Origin: Callorhinus ursinus
Taxonomy: Eukaryota; Chordata; Mammalia; Carnivora; Otariidae
Direction of reading: 5' to 3'
DNA: 64,000 nt
Assembly: GCF_003265705.1 (NCBI RefSeq)
Contig: NW_020312893.1
Span: 19,003,007-19,067,006 of the forward strand
Below, one piece after another: positions 34,163 through 46,900 of this stretch (positions within the stretch are counted from its first letter, which is position 1; each line of letters starts with the position of its first letter). A program made the translations under genes and the position numbers. The notes under the pieces were generated by a model, which saw only the letters and a program-made list of their open reading frames with translations, ran no database searches and had not been told where the DNA came from.

Positions 34163-34690
34163 AGACAGAAAACATTTGTAACAAATATAACTAACAAGAG
34201 ATTATTCCAAGTATACACAGTGCCTACAGATTGGTAAGAGAGGAAAAAAAAAAAAACCCCACAAAAACGCTGAGAGAATAAATAGCCAAGGGATCTGAAC
34301 AGGTAATTCAAAGGAAATACAAATTACAAATGAACTTGAGAAGATGCTCAAAGATATTAGCAGTTAGGAAAACACAAACTATAGCTGGGACGTAACATTC
34401 CTCCTCTCCCCCTCCCATCCCCACTCAAGAATAAGAATAAGAATGACGATAATAAGCCAAAATTTAAAACTTGGAGAACATCTGGAGCTGAGAAGGGAGG
34501 ATCGGTATTCTCATCCACTGCTAGTGGGAATAAAATGGTTTCAATCTTAGAATCTAGTAGTATCTGTTGAAATTTTTAATTTGGCATACATTTTGGCCCA
34601 GGACCGCCACTTTTAGGAATCTGTTCTAGAGAAGTAGGGCATACGTGCAACAATGTTCACTGCAGTATTTATCTCATCTCCTGTACTACT
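34040..34690 (+). mobile_element. Old L1 3' fragment
   Basis: Diverged L1-like sequence (CAAATGAACTTGAGAAGATG; CTCATCCACTGCTAGTGGGA) contains a CA repeat. It ends where an ERV1-like LTR begins. Confidence 0.6.
34108..34156. repeat. (CA)n microsatellite
   Basis: CA repeat interrupted by AAACCTA. Confidence 0.95.
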
Positions 34691-34691
34691 G

Positions 34692-35272
34692 ATGAGGGAG
34701 CCGAAGGCAAACTGAGGACAAGGACAAAGCACAAGCTCACACCCTGCAAATCCCCTACCTCCACTCCCAGGTGGGATCTGTGACATTCCTCAGGCACTCC
34801 TGGCTGCCCTAAACCTAAGGGAAGGGAAACACGACCACCAACAACAACAACAAATGGTTAGCAATAGAGATCACAGTCCAGCAAGACAGGAGTCTCCCTC
34901 AGCTTACCAATGTCTTAGTGAGTTATAAGAAAAAAAAAATCTTATCAATAGCCTAACTTCCAGAAGAAAACTGTCTTAATGTTAATGCTTTACTAGAGGG
35001 AAAAGTTACCTTAATCTGACAATGGCAAGGCCTCCAGGATCTTGTAGGTCCTCCTTAGCAAATAAAAGTTCTTTTGAAAACCTCGCTTTGCCTTATATCC
35101 CCAACTCCCAAGTACAAATCAGTCCCCCCTCACAGCCCCCAGGGAGCAGTTCTTTCTGTCCACGAGTACTGTCCCCATGCTTTAATAAAATCACCTATTT
35201 GCACCAAAAACGTCTCAAGAATTCTTTCTTGGTTGTCGCCTCTGGACCTCACCTACATTCCTAAACTACATC
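34692..35272 (+). repeat. ERV1-like solo LTR
   Basis: The 3' part has a TTTAATAAAATCACC polyadenylation box followed by GTCTCAAGAATTCTTTCTTG and a GC-richer end, as in gammaretroviral LTRs. The boundaries are approximate, and I see no partner LTR. Confidence 0.55.
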
Positions 35273-35274
35273 AC

Positions 35275-36769
35275 TGTTACTTCCAGATCTTTTCCTGTCC
35301 AGCATGTTCCTCGCTCCAGGATCCCCTACTCTTGGGGTTTCTTACCTACTTCTGGCTACTTCTATTTCCTGAAACCTCCCTGTAAAATCCCCACCCTTCA
35401 TCATTCCTACCATTTGACTTCTCTGTTACTACAACTGGTCTGACATGGGCTGCTGCCGATAATCAGGCAATAGTGCAGGCTGAAATCATTAAAAATGTAT
35501 GGCTTCCTGCCTCACCTGAGCTCTCAGTACTGACCGGCAATGTTGTGTCTCTAGGTAGATGTCTCTTTTCCCTGTGTAGAAATTCCAAAATTCTGCCTTC
35601 CATAGATGCCAAACCTATCACTTCCTCCTTCATTCTCAGTATATAACCTTGTCCTTTATTTCACTGAGAAAATAGAGTTCACCAGGCAAGAACAGTGTCC
35701 ATTTTCTTTTTTCTTTTTTTTAAGATTTTATTTCTTTACTTGAGAGAGACAGTGAGAGCACGGGTGAGGAGGGGGGTTCGGAGGGAGAGGGAGAAGTAGA
35801 CTCCCCAATAAGCAGAGAGCCCGATGTGGGACTCGATGGCAGGACCCCGGGACCATGACCTGAGAAGAAGGCAGCCGCTTAACCAACTGAGCCACCCAGG
35901 CGCCCCAACAGTGGACATTTTCTTTCCTATCATTTGGACAAATGTATCGGAATCTTCCCCTATCCCTCCCCCTTCCATGGGAAGGGGGGCACTCTTTCCA
36001 CTCAAAATGATTTCTTCCATTTATGCATTGGGTCACACAGTCATCCACTGCCTCAAAGATCCTGGTCTTGCATAAATTCTTTAATCTCTCTTTTTCAACT
36101 AAGTTGAAATTTATAAACATGAGCTACTCTTTCTTATCCATATGTAAAAATACACCAGTGGAACATAGAGCCCTTTATGTAGATATTCTCTTTTTCCTTC
36201 CTGCTGTAACAAAACTTCTTAAAAACTGCTTACAAGAATTATCTAAACTCATTGTTTCCATTTCCTTACCCCCTGTCAGGTCACTGAAATTTCACATCTT
36301 TCACTAGCACACTAATAAAGAATGATGAGCAATGACCTCCATATTGTCAATTTCATTGAATACTCTTCTGTCATTATGCTACTTCACATCTTTTTAGCAT
36401 TTTATATTGATGAATGCTCCCTCCACCTTGAAAATCACTCCTTCCTTAGCTTTTATCACATTCCTTTCATACTTTCTCTTGTGTGCCAAGAGTTTTCTCC
36501 CCACCCCTTTAATTCCTTCCTCATCTCATTACTAATATGGAAACAAAGACTTTATTATCATCAAGGTTTTGCTTTGAGAGTTGATTACTAGCAAAGATCA
36601 TTACTAGCTTTGTCTTACAGAGGTCTTCCAATGTGAAGAAACTGAAAGACCTTCTAAGTAAAAACTCATAGGAGGATAGAGCCAGGAGTGAAAACTCATG
36701 ATCAAAAGGAGCCTGTGGTTCACTTCACCCTTGCCTGAGTAGGGTAGAGAGCAACAGGCACTTAACTTC
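35275..36769. other. Intergenic, probably old repeat
   Basis: Pyrimidine-rich sequence broken by one SINE. The texture suggests an old interspersed repeat, family not identified. Confidence 0.35.
35709..35906 (-). mobile_element. SINEC
   Basis: ACAGTGTCCATTTTCTTT / ACAGTGGACATTTTCTTT flanks. Confidence 0.9.
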
Positions 36770-37072
36770 ATACATTGCTGGAGAGCTTAAAATAGTAGGC
36801 TCCTTCGAACAAAGTATCCATTGACCCAGCAATTCACCTCAATATATTCATACATTTACAAAATAACATAGGAATAGAATATTTATCTAAGATCTACAGT
36901 AAAATATCATAGGACCTAGAACAACTAAAACAATTTTGAAAAAGAAAAACAAAGTTGAAGGATTACACCACTTGATTTCAAGACTTATGATAAAATTACA
37001 GTGGTGTAGAAATGAAATGACAGACATATAAATAAATGGCACAAAAGACAAAACACAGAAATGGGCCAATAT

Positions 37073-37274
37073 GGGGGCGCTTGGGTGGCTCAGTCGTTAA
37101 GTGTCTGCCTTCAGCTCAGGTCATGATCCCAGGGTCCTGGGATCGAGCCCCTCATTGGGCTCCCTGCTCAGCGGGAGTCTGCTTCTCCCTCTCCCACCCC
37201 CGCTGCTTGTGTTCCCTCTCTTGCTGTGTCTCTCTCTGTCAAATAAATAAATAAAATCTTAAAAAAAGAAAAAG
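37073..37274 (+). mobile_element. SINEC in an L1
   Basis: AAATGGGCCAATATG on both sides. Confidence 0.93.
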
Positions 37275-38525
37275 AAATGGGCCAATATGATCATTGATTT
37301 TCAACAAAGGTATCAAAGGAGCTTAATGACAAAAGGGTAGTTATTTCAATAAAAGGTGCTGGAACAATTCGGCTTCTTTAAAAAGAAGAAAAAAGAGACC
37401 TCAACCCATACCTCACACCGTATATAAAAGTTGGATCAAAACAGATCACAGACCTCAACGCAAAAGCTAAAACTATAAAATTTCTGGAAGGAAACAAAGG
37501 CAATCTTTGTGAAAGTGGACTAGGCAAAGATTTCTTAGACAACATACAAACAACACAAACTATAATACAAAGATTGATAAAATAGACTTCAAAAAAATTA
37601 AAAACTTCTGTTCTTTGAAACACACTATTAAGAGAATGAAAAGACACACCACAGACCAGGAGAGAATATTTGCAAAGTGTATATCTGGTAAGAACTTATA
37701 TCCAAAATATAAAGAACTCTGAAAACTCAGCAACAAGAAAACAAAGATGCAAAATATTTCAACGGATACTTCACCAAAGAAAGATATATGGATAGCAAAT
37801 AAGCACATGAAAAGATGCTCAACGTCACTGATCTTTAAGGAAATGGTAATTAAAACCACAAGATACCACTGAGTACCTACTAGAATAGCTAAAAATAAAA
37901 AGACTGACGATACCCAATATCACTGAGGATATAAAGGAAATAGAAATCTCATACACTGCTGGTTGGAATATAAAATGGTACAAACACTTTGGAAAAGAGG
38001 CTGACAGTTTCTTAAAAAGTTAAACGTATACCTACCATATGATCCAGCCATTCCCACCTTCTAAGTATTTTATTCAAGAGAAAAGAAAACCTATGTCCAT
38101 ACTAAGATTTGTACCCAAATGTTCACAACAGCTTTATTTTTAATAGCCCAAAACTGAAACAACCAAAATGTCAATCAACAAGTGAATGAAGAAACAAATT
38201 ATGACACATCCATATAATGGAATATTAGCAATAAAAAAGGGTAAACCACTGATACACACAACACCATGAATGAATCTCAAAATAATATTCTGAGTGAAGA
38301 CTGAAAAAAAAGAGTACATACTTAATGACTCTGTAAAACTCTATGAACTGTAAAGCTCTAGAATACGTAATCTAATCTATAGTGACGTAAAGTAGATCAG
38401 GGTTTCCTGAGGATGGGAGAGTGTTGGGTGACAGGGACGAGAGAGAAGGAGGAATTACAAAAGGCATGAGGAAGCTTTTCAGGATAGTTGTTTCACCATC
38501 TTGATTACGGTGACATTTTCATGGA

Positions 38526-38563
38526 GATAGATATATATATATATATAGATAGATATATATATG
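38526..38563. repeat. (TA)n/(GATA)n simple repeat
   Basis: ATAGATATATATATATAT with AGATAGAT units, in an old L1 3' end. Confidence 0.9.
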
Positions 38564-38640
38564 CATGTCAAAACTTGTCAGATTTTATTCTTTAAATATA
38601 TTCAGTTTATTGTGTGTCAACTACACCTCAATAAAACTAT

Positions 38641-38843
38641 TTTTTTTATTTTATTCATTTATTTAGAGAGTGAGTGCACACGAGTGGGGGAAGCAGCAGA
38701 GGGAAAGGGAGAGAGAGAATCCTAAGCAGAATCCCTGCTGAGCACAGAGCTGCCTCAGCACTCCATTCCATGACCCTGAGATAATGACCTGAGACGAAAC
38801 CAAGAGCTGGACACTCAACCACCTGAGCCACCCAAGTACCCCC
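38641..38843 (-). mobile_element. SINEC
   Basis: CTCAATAAAACTATTTTT / CTCACTAAAACTGTTTTT flanks; at the 3' end of an L1. Confidence 0.88.
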
Positions 38844-38946
38844 TCACTAAAACTGTTTTTAAAGGAGGTAATAACAAAAGAAGCTGTCATAGTAATCTAG
38901 GTGAACAGCAACAGAGTCTTGGACTGGAACTCAAAGCGGAAATGGA

Positions 38947-39160
38947 GGGGCACCTTGGTGGCTCAGTCGGTTAAGCATCCCACTCATGATTTTGGCTCAG
39001 GTCATAATCTCATGGGTCATGAGATGGAGCCCAGGTTGGGCTCCATGCTCAGCGGGGAGTCTGCTTGAGATTCTCTCCCTCTGCCCCTTCCCCTACTCGC
39101 ACTAGTGCGCATGTTCTCTCTTGTTCTCTAATAAATAAGCAGACCTTTTTTTTTTAATGG
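38947..39160 (+). mobile_element. SINEC
   Basis: Head GGGGCACCTTGGTGGCTCAG; GGAAATGGA-type flanks. Confidence 0.87.
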
Positions 39161-39721
39161 AAATGGAAAGAAGAGAGGAGATTTAGAATATAGTTTGCTG
39201 CTGGTGATGATAAAATTTGTTGATATAGAAAAAAAAGAAACCAGGAAGCTCTTCAGTTTGTAATCTGAACAACTAAGTGGAAGTAGAGCCATCTCCTAAG
39301 ATGGGGCAGACTTTGGAGGAGGGATATACAAGAGAATATCCATTCCATCACTGTTTGTGATAGTGGGGAAACAAAGGCAAACTAGGTGTCCATCATTAAG
39401 AGAATGGATACATAAAATGAAGATTATGAAGCTAAAAGGATGAATTACATGTACATAGTGCAACAGAACTCACAAACATGCTCGTGGAAAAAGTAAAACA
39501 ATGAAATATATAGAATCATTAAATATGAAACAAATAAAGAACACTACACATTGTATAAGGATACAAACAAGCTTAAGGAATATATCAAATATCAAAGTAT
39601 GTTCCTGTGAAGGAAAGATAAATGAAAGTGGGGATTTAGGGCCAAGGGGAAAGGTAAATGGACTGTGAGAGAGGCATATATGACTGATGAAGAGGGTGAC
39701 CCATGAACTGAGGAGTTTGAT

Positions 39722-39914
39722 TTTTTTTCTAAGACTTTATTTATTTGACAGAGACAGAGATAGCGAGAACAGGAACACAAGCAGGGGGAGTGGGAGAGGG
39801 AGAAGCAGGCTTCCCCCCGAGGAGGGAGCCCGATGTGGGGCTTGATCCCAGGACCCTGGGATCATGACCTGAGCCAAAGGCAGATGTTTAACGACTGAGC
39901 CACCCAGGAGCCCA
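39722..39914 (-). mobile_element. SINEC
   Basis: AGGAGTTTGATT on both sides. Confidence 0.9.
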
Positions 39915-40032
39915 AGGAGTTTGATTAACTAATCACGTACTCTAAACAATAAAACACAGATGAAAGAAACTGAAGATGGCACAAACAAATAGAAAGATAT
40001 TCCACAGTCATGGATTGGAAGAATAAATATTG

Positions 40033-40138
40033 GTGGCGTCTGGCTGGCTCAGTCAGTACCAGCATGTGACTCTTGATCTCAGGGGTTGTAAGTTCAAGCC
40101 CCACTTGGATGTAGAAATTACTTAAAACTAAAAACTCT
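40033..40138 (+). mobile_element. SINEC, old short subtype
   Basis: GGTGGCGTCTGGCTGGCTCA head; touches the next SINE. Confidence 0.82.
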
Positions 40139-40139
40139 T

Positions 40140-40362
40140 TGGGGTGCCTGGGTGGCTCAGTCGTTAAGCGTCTGCCTTCGGCTCAGGTCATGATCCCAGG
40201 GTCCTGGGATCGAGCCCCGCATCGGGCTCCCTGCTCAGCGGGTAGCCTGCTTCTCCCTCATCCACTCCCCCTACTTGTGTTCCCTCTCTCGATATGTCTC
40301 TCTCTGTCAAATAAATAAATAAAATCTTTAAAAAATAATAAAATAAAAAATCTTTTAAAAAA
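40140..40362 (+). mobile_element. SINEC
   Basis: Full-length young copy in an L1. Confidence 0.92.
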
Positions 40363-40703
40363 GAGTATTGTTAAAATGTCTATACTACCCAAAGCAATAT
40401 ATAAATTTAAAGCAATCCCTATCCAAACACCAACAGCCTTTTTCAAAGAACAAGAACAAACAATCCTAAAATTTGTATGGAACCACAAAGAAAAACAAAA
40501 CTGGAGGTATCACAATTTGAGATTTCAAGATACACTACAAAGCTGTAGTAATCCAAAGAGTATGGTACTGGCACAAAACCGACACATTAATCAATGGAGC
40601 AGAAGAGGATACCCAGAAATAAACCCACAGTTATATGGTCAATGAATCTTTGACAAAGGAGGCAAGAATATGCAATAGGGAAGAAGTCCTTTCAACAAAT
40701 GGT

Positions 40704-41701
40704 AGTAGAGCTAGGGCTGAGCAGTTATTTCTTTCCAGTACTTTTTAGTTCTTAAATTTTATGCTTGTATTTGATTATAGATGCCAGTGACATTTCATAG
40801 TTTCAAAAGTCCTTGATGCTCTGAGAAGTGTAGAGTCTAGTGAAAAGTACATTGTCATAAGAGAAATGTGTTTTGTTTTTGTTTTTGTTTCCTTTTTTAA
40901 AGTTGTGCTATTTTGGCTCTACGCTCCCTGGAATATTACTGCTTTGTGAAAGTGCAGACCGAATGCAGCACCTTCCTTGTACCTAGTACATTTATAAACC
41001 TGGGTTTCTCACTACTTGATATGTTTGCATTAGTTAAGAGAGAAATTTGGTAGCTTGGTTAGGAGGGGAGGGCGAATTTGCTGCTAGATAGGTCTGAAAT
41101 AAGTGCCATACTTTTTTGGGTAAGATTTGGGAAACATAACCTCTGTACATTTAAAAAAAAAAATTAAACATCACATAGTAGACAGCCATTAAATTATTTT
41201 AAAAGTTAATTTATGAAGAAAGACCTTTTGTACAGAATGAAAAAAAAAAGATTTTCATGGACATAACCATATGATCAAGAGAGTTAATTTTTTATTTTTG
41301 TGGGGCACCTGGGTGGCTCAGTCGTTAAGTGTCTGCCTTTAGCTCAGGTCATGATCCTGGGGTCCTGGGATCAAGCCCTACATCGGGCTCCCTCCTCGGG
41401 GGGAAGCCTGCTTCTCCCTCTCCCACTCCCCCTGCTTGTGTTCCCTCTCTCGCTGTGTGTCCCTCTGTCAAATAAATAAAATCTTTTAAAAAAAATTTTT
41501 TTTATTTTTGTTTTACTAGTACCACAAACTTGCCAGTGCTCACTTGTTTGGTTCAAGAAAACTCTAGTTTTTTTTTCCTAGGACTTGTTGCTAAATGCCA
41601 AAAGACATTTTTGAACTGTACATTTGATCAGATTGTTAGCTTTTTCTGTTTTATTTCTTTTGAAAACCTTTGAATAAAAAACACTTGAAATTTTTTTTAA
41701 A
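40704..41701 (+). pseudogene. Retrocopy of an mRNA 3' UTR (source gene unknown)
   Basis: About 800 nt of unique, non-coding, AT-rich sequence plus a later SINE (41303-41493) splits an L1. It ends with AATAAA (41673-41678) and a short A tail. AAATGGT stands on both sides (40697-40703, 41702-41708). This is the structure of a 5'-truncated processed copy made by L1 machinery. I do not recognise the parent gene. Confidence 0.68.
41303..41493 (+). mobile_element. SINEC in the 3'-UTR retrocopy
   Basis: TTTTTATTTTTG on both sides. Confidence 0.92.
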
Positions 41702-41743
41702 AAATGGTGTTGGGTAAACTAGTCAAAAGAATGCAAAAGAATG

Positions 41744-41940
41744 GGGGCGCCTGGGTGGCTCAGTCATTAAGCATCTGCCTTCGGCTCAGCTCATGATCCC
41801 AGGGTCCTGGGATCGAGCCCCACATCGGGCTCCCTGCTCAGCGGGAAGCCTGCTTCTCCCTCCCCCACTCCCCCTGCTTGTGTTCCCTCTCTCGCTGTGT
41901 CTCTCTGTCAAATAAATAAAATCTTAAAAAAAAAAAAAAA
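41744..41940 (+). mobile_element. SINEC in an L1
   Basis: AAAAGAATG flanks; young copy. Confidence 0.92.
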
Positions 41941-42187
41941 GAATGAAAGTAGACCATTTTCTTGCACCAGACACAAAAATAAACTCAAACTTTATTTCAT
42001 TAGGCAAAGTAGAAGAATTGAGTTAGTAACTGACCCTGGCTCCTAATGAGTAAGTCTAGGGGATAAATAAATAACTAGGAGATAAGTGATTTCTAACGTA
42101 ACATCCTAAAGGGAGAAAGAGCAGTGAAGAACTAGGTCCAATCCTGATGAGAGGTGGTGAGAAATCCTTGCAAAAAGACCGAACCTT

Positions 42188-42404
42188 GGGGCACCTGGGT
42201 GGCTCAGATGGTTAAGCATCTGCCTTCAGCTCAGTTTGTGATCCCGGTGTCCTGGGATCGAGCCCCGCATCAGGCTCCTGGCTCGGCGGGGAGCCTGCTT
42301 CTCCCTCTCCCTCTGCCTCTCCCCCTGCTCCTGCTTTCTCTCTCTCTGTATCTCTGTCGCAAATGAATAAATTAAAAAAAAAAATCTTAAAAAAAAAAAA
42401 AAAA
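42188..42404 (+). mobile_element. SINEC
   Basis: AAAAAGACCGAA on both sides. Confidence 0.92.
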
Positions 42405-42439
42405 AAGACCGAAACTTTGTTGCAGAGAAGAGCTGCCTG

Positions 42440-42503
42440 CTCAGGGGAGAGCCCAGGAGTGCACAGTCCTCCTCAGGGGAGAGCTCAGGAGCGTACCGTC
42501 CTC
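42440..42503 (+). repeat. Two tandem 32-bp units
   Basis: Unit 1 starts CTCAGGGGAGAGCCCAGGAG and unit 2 CTCAGGGGAGAGCTCAGGAG. Both end GTCCTC, with few differences. Confidence 0.88.
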
Positions 42504-43625
42504 CTCTGTCTCTCTTTGAGTGAGTAAATGAGATTGTGTGCCCTGTAGCAGCCATGGCCATGGCCCAAGTGGAGTCATTATCATTACATCCTTAACCAAG
42601 CGGGAGTCGCTACCATCACATTCGTAATCAAGAGACACCCTCCCGCCCCAGAGCCAAAGGTAAGAGATCATAAGGAGATGGGAGTTTGTTTCCACCACTT
42701 CTGTGAACATTAGTACATCTAGACGAAACCGGCTTATTGCCTCTTTAGAGGCAGCTACTGAATGCACACATAGGTAGGGTTAGGAAGGATTAGAAAATAC
42801 TGTGTTTCTTGCCCTTAATTCCTCTAATTAACTCATGGGCTAACAGAAAAAACTAGAGTCAGAATTTTTAAATTTTTATTCATCCACTCATTTATTTAAT
42901 ATTCACTGATACAAGCACTATTTTAGGTGTGAGGGATACAATGGTGGATAAGATACAGTTCATGTTCCTAAAAAAATAAAATCTATGAGAGAAAGATAAG
43001 AGATTATAATCCAGGATCATAATAGTACAGAACGGTGGTCCCCTTCAGTACTCCCTCCTACTCTATCTCCAAACCCTACTTAAGAGAAATAATCGAGTTT
43101 TTCTCATTTTTGAGGCATTCGTGCCTAAAATAATTTGGGAATCAAGCACATAAACGGCTTTTGTAAACTTTCCTCAGATTGACCACTATTGTGAAGTTAA
43201 CCTGCAAATCACACATTCACAACATGGAAAAGCTATGATCATATATCAGTTTATTCAACCACGTCTGTGCACACCCAGAAAAATTAAATTCAGCCAAGGC
43301 CAGGTCTCTAAGTGAAGAGCTGAGAAGCAGAAGGCACTACCCTGTTCTCATCCACTTACTACAACTTACATTCTCACTGTTTGCATTACCCTTTAGAATA
43401 CAGCTTTATCTGTGAAGGGCCACCGTTAGGATAACAATATATTATGAGGAATAAGTAACATGCCAACCCACTAACACACACCCAACCCCTGTAACACATG
43501 AGCAATAGTATATACCTGCACGGATTTCATCAGATCAGTTCGGATCATAACATAGAGGAAAGGTACATTTTTTAACAGAGATGGTGGGAATGGGGATGAA
43601 GGAGGCAGCCTCAGTCCCTAGAGTG
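42504..43625. other. Sequence downstream of KLRG1
   Basis: 42870-42990 resembles an old mammal-wide repeat. Nothing else recognised between the 32-bp tandem units and the KLRG1 3' UTR. Confidence 0.45.
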
Positions 43626-43644
43626 AGAAGTACTACAAAAAATT

Positions 43645-43650
43645 TTTATT
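43645..43650 (-). terminator. KLRG1: Probable KLRG1 polyadenylation signal
   Basis: On the minus strand GGGAAATAAAAATTTTTTG lies about 185 nt after the stop, giving a 3' UTR of roughly 210 nt. Other signals further down cannot be excluded. Confidence 0.55.
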
Positions 43651-43835
43651 TCCCAAATGTTCCTAGACCTGATCTTTAAATTGTTAAGATAATATCTAAA
43701 TGTTCTCAAAGAGAGTCCAGAGTCTTGCATCGCATGCCATGTCCTAGAAGGTTCAGTATTCACACATTCATGTCCATCCCAACAGCCAGAGGCCTGCTCC
43801 TTCATACTAGGAAGCCGTATGCCAGATCTGACCCC

Positions 43836-43947
43836 TCAAAGTCTGACCTTCTTACAGACCCACTGTAAAAGAACTTCACAGCTAGAGGCTTGGAGACCAT
43901 CTTTGCTGATGGTACCACACTTCTGTATCAAGCTGTTTGAAAGAATC
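43836..43947 (-). CDS. KLRG1: KLRG1 exon 5, C terminus
   Basis: The acceptor is TTTCTTACAG. The exon encodes [19 protein letters not shown] and [17 protein letters not shown], then TGA at 43838-43836. Both lectin-domain cysteines (KCG, SSC) and the last one (VCKK) are present. Confidence 0.94.
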
Positions 43948-46900
43948 CTGTAAGAAATCAGAAAAGTCCATCACTTAAGGTAACAGGAGAGCAAAGGAGC
44001 TGCAAGGCGTGAAGGGATAAAAACTGGGCAGTTCTTTCTCCCATTTCAGGCCCCACTTCTCTCAGCTCCCAAAACAGCAGAATAAAAATTGTTCACTAGC
44101 CTCTCTTTAAAATGTCTTTTTTTTTTGCTCTTATCCGCCATTCATTTCCTCTCCTGTTCCCTAGTTCCCTTCCTTACCCTTTCCTCTCCTCTCCATCTGT
44201 TATCCATGATCTATTTCCCCAGTCACATAATTTCTCTTCCCCTTTTCTCTTTTTTTCCCATTGTTTTGAACCCCCTTACCTTGAGATGTTTAGGGCTGAT
44301 CCATCTTCCCACCTCCAGCCAAAATTGTTCCTCAGACCAATCCAGTAAAAGTCCTTTTTGAGGAAATGTTGAAGCAGTCTCTAAGGGAGAGATTGAAGAT
44401 GATGGGAAAAGGTAAGAAAATGCAGGAAACTGAAGAAGAGATTCAGTGTCATGATCAAATTCCTTACATCCCCTCTCATTACCATTAATACGGACCGAAT
44501 GTTTATGTCTCCCCAAAATTCATATATTGAAGCTCTACCCTCTAACATGATGGTACCTGGGGGTACAGACTTTGGAAGGTAATTAGGTCTAGACAAGGTC
44601 CTGAGACCCTCACTAATGATGGGATTAGTGTCCTTGTAAGAAGAAGAGACCCCAGTTCAATCTCCCTCTATCAGGAGAGGGCACAATCGGAGGGCAGCTG
44701 TCTGCAAGCCACAAAGAAGGTTCTCACCAGAAATTGAACCTGTCAACACCTCAGTCTTGGACTTCCCAGCCTCCAGAACTATACGACATAAATGTCTGTG
44801 GTTTAAGCCCCCCAGTGATACTTCGGTTAACAGTTCAAGCTGATTAAAACTACCACCTAGTCCAGGGGCGCCTGGGTGGCTCAGTTGGTTAAGCGTCTGC
44901 CTTCGGCTCAGGTCATGATCCCAGCGTCCTGGGATCGAGCCCCGCATCGGGCTCCCTGCTCCGCGGGAAGCCTGCTTCTCCCTCTCCCACTCCCCCTGCT
45001 TGTGTTCCCTCTCTTGCTGTGTGTCTCTCTCTCTCTGTCAATTAAATAAATAAATAAAAATCTAAAAAAAAAAATAAATAAACTACCACCTAGTCCAAAT
45101 AACTAATCTCTCTTTTAAACTCTAATTCCAGAGATGCACTGCAGAGTGGAACATTTCCTAGAATTGAACTTGATGTGTATAATTGCATTCTATAGCATGA
45201 AAGATAAGATAAATATTATACTCTGCCTTCCACTATAACTTCCTCCTTGATTAGACTGAAGTTATTCAAATAACTTTTACAGAAGAAAAGCTAAATACCA
45301 CTATGGAAGCAGTCGTCTTTGTCATTATCATTTAATATATAAGTTATTATTAAGCCTGTAGCAAATATACTTGTTTTTTTCCCACTACACACCCATTTTT
45401 CAAGTTCTCATCAATCTTTCATATAACAAAATAAAAACAGGTTTTTTTTTTAAGATTTTATTTATTTATTTGACAGAGCGAGACACAGCGAGAGAGGGAA
45501 CACAAGCAGGGGGAGTGGGAGAGGGAGAAGCAGGCTTCCCGCCGAGCAGGGAGCCCGATGCGGGGCTTGATCCCAGGACCCTGGGATCATGACCTGAGCC
45601 GAAGGCAGACGCTTAACCGACTGAGCCACCCAGGTGCCCCAAAATAAAAACAGTTCTTAAGGAAAAAAACATAAGATGGTTAAGTTGGCTGCACCCATAG
45701 GTCCCATGCTACCACTAGAACAGAGATAACAGATTCTATGCTCTGTAGAGTCTGACATTCAAATGAACGAGTTTATACTCTAAGGTAATTGCCTCTGTAA
45801 GTGGAATAAAATAAAGGCTAAATCCCAGAAGATTAATTCTGCTGCAGGATTTGGTGTTAGTGTAATGAATAGACTTTACAATAAACATCACCTCAGCTTT
45901 GAAAATTGCTTTTGTTACAGAGACTTTTCTTGTGATGTTGCATTTTTAATGTGACATTAATGTTAACAAGTAATGTGTTTTTTCATGAGCAAAATTGTGA
46001 GTCTGAAGACCAACATATTGATGGGAAACTGTTACATATAAAATAAGAAGCTCAGTTTGTGTATGTTTTAGAGTACAAATGAATATTTAGAGGTATTCAT
46101 ATGTGTCTTAACAGCAAAGCCCCTGGGTTACAAGTGGTGAGCAAGCATACACATGTGCAGTGGCATTTGTGAACATTTGATAACTGATGTCTCTGTGTGC
46201 CCAGCAAATACTGTCTGTATAATTAATGAGATCATTGCTTGGTATCTTTTCGATATCTACTTTATTCTTAATCCTCAAAGTCACTGCAAATCCCTTGTGG
46301 GAAAAAAAATGGAAAACTAATAAGAAAGCATCCAAATTATATCTCCATTCCTTTTATTTTGTTCCCAGGAATCTTGTGTGTTAATGGTTTTGTTTGGTTG
46401 CTTGGTTGGTTTGGTTTTCTCTGAGTTAGAGTTTAACTGGATAGATGTTAAAGAAAAAGGCCATAACTTGTTCCCGTGATCATGGTACTTCCTGACCATT
46501 TGTCTCAAGCCTCCTTCCTGCATTAATGCTTTGAGATAACCAGCCATTTCAACTGGCAGTGGTCATCACGAGAGCATGATATTCTCAAATTCAGAGAACT
46601 TGCTTTGATCTCTCTCCTCACTCTGTAGACTTCTTCCATTTGGAGGAATAGAAACTCAAAAAAGAGCAGTGACATATGTTATTCCACAACAATTTAGTGG
46701 TAGGACTTGGACTAGAACCCAAGGTCTTGCCCTAGTACCCAAGGCCTTGGCATGTCCTCTACTGAGATAGTCCATCTCTCTGCAACCCAACTCTCTTTAA
46801 ACTATGCTTTCTCAGGGCACCTGGCTGGCTCAGTTGGTAGAGCATGAGACCCTTGATCTTGGGGTTTTAAGTTTGAGTCCCACGTTGGGTGCACATATTA

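Larger units (their letters stand above)
36770..38640 (+). mobile_element. Old L1 ORF2-3' UTR fragment
   Basis: The sequence reads as L1 ORF2 C-terminal (GGAGAGAATATTTGCAAAGT) to a 3' UTR ending in CTACACCTCAATAAAACTA. A SINE is inserted at 37073-37274 with AAATGGGCCAATATG on both sides. Confidence 0.75.
39950..41995 (+). mobile_element. L1 fragment split by a retrocopy and SINEs
   Basis: L1 ORF2 sequence (GTATGGTACTGGCACAAAAC, TTCAACAAATGGT) stops at 40703 and resumes at about 41702 with AAATGGTGTTGGGTAAACT. The gap is filled by a 3'-UTR-like retrocopy. Confidence 0.78.

Noticed and set aside
35728..36120. 130-codon minus-strand open frame
   Set aside because: Most of it is the SINE at 35709-35906.
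44223..44516. 97-codon minus-strand open frame over KLRG1 exon 4
   Set aside because: It reads the exon in the wrong frame. The spliced KLRG1 frame fits the lectin domain and both splice sites.
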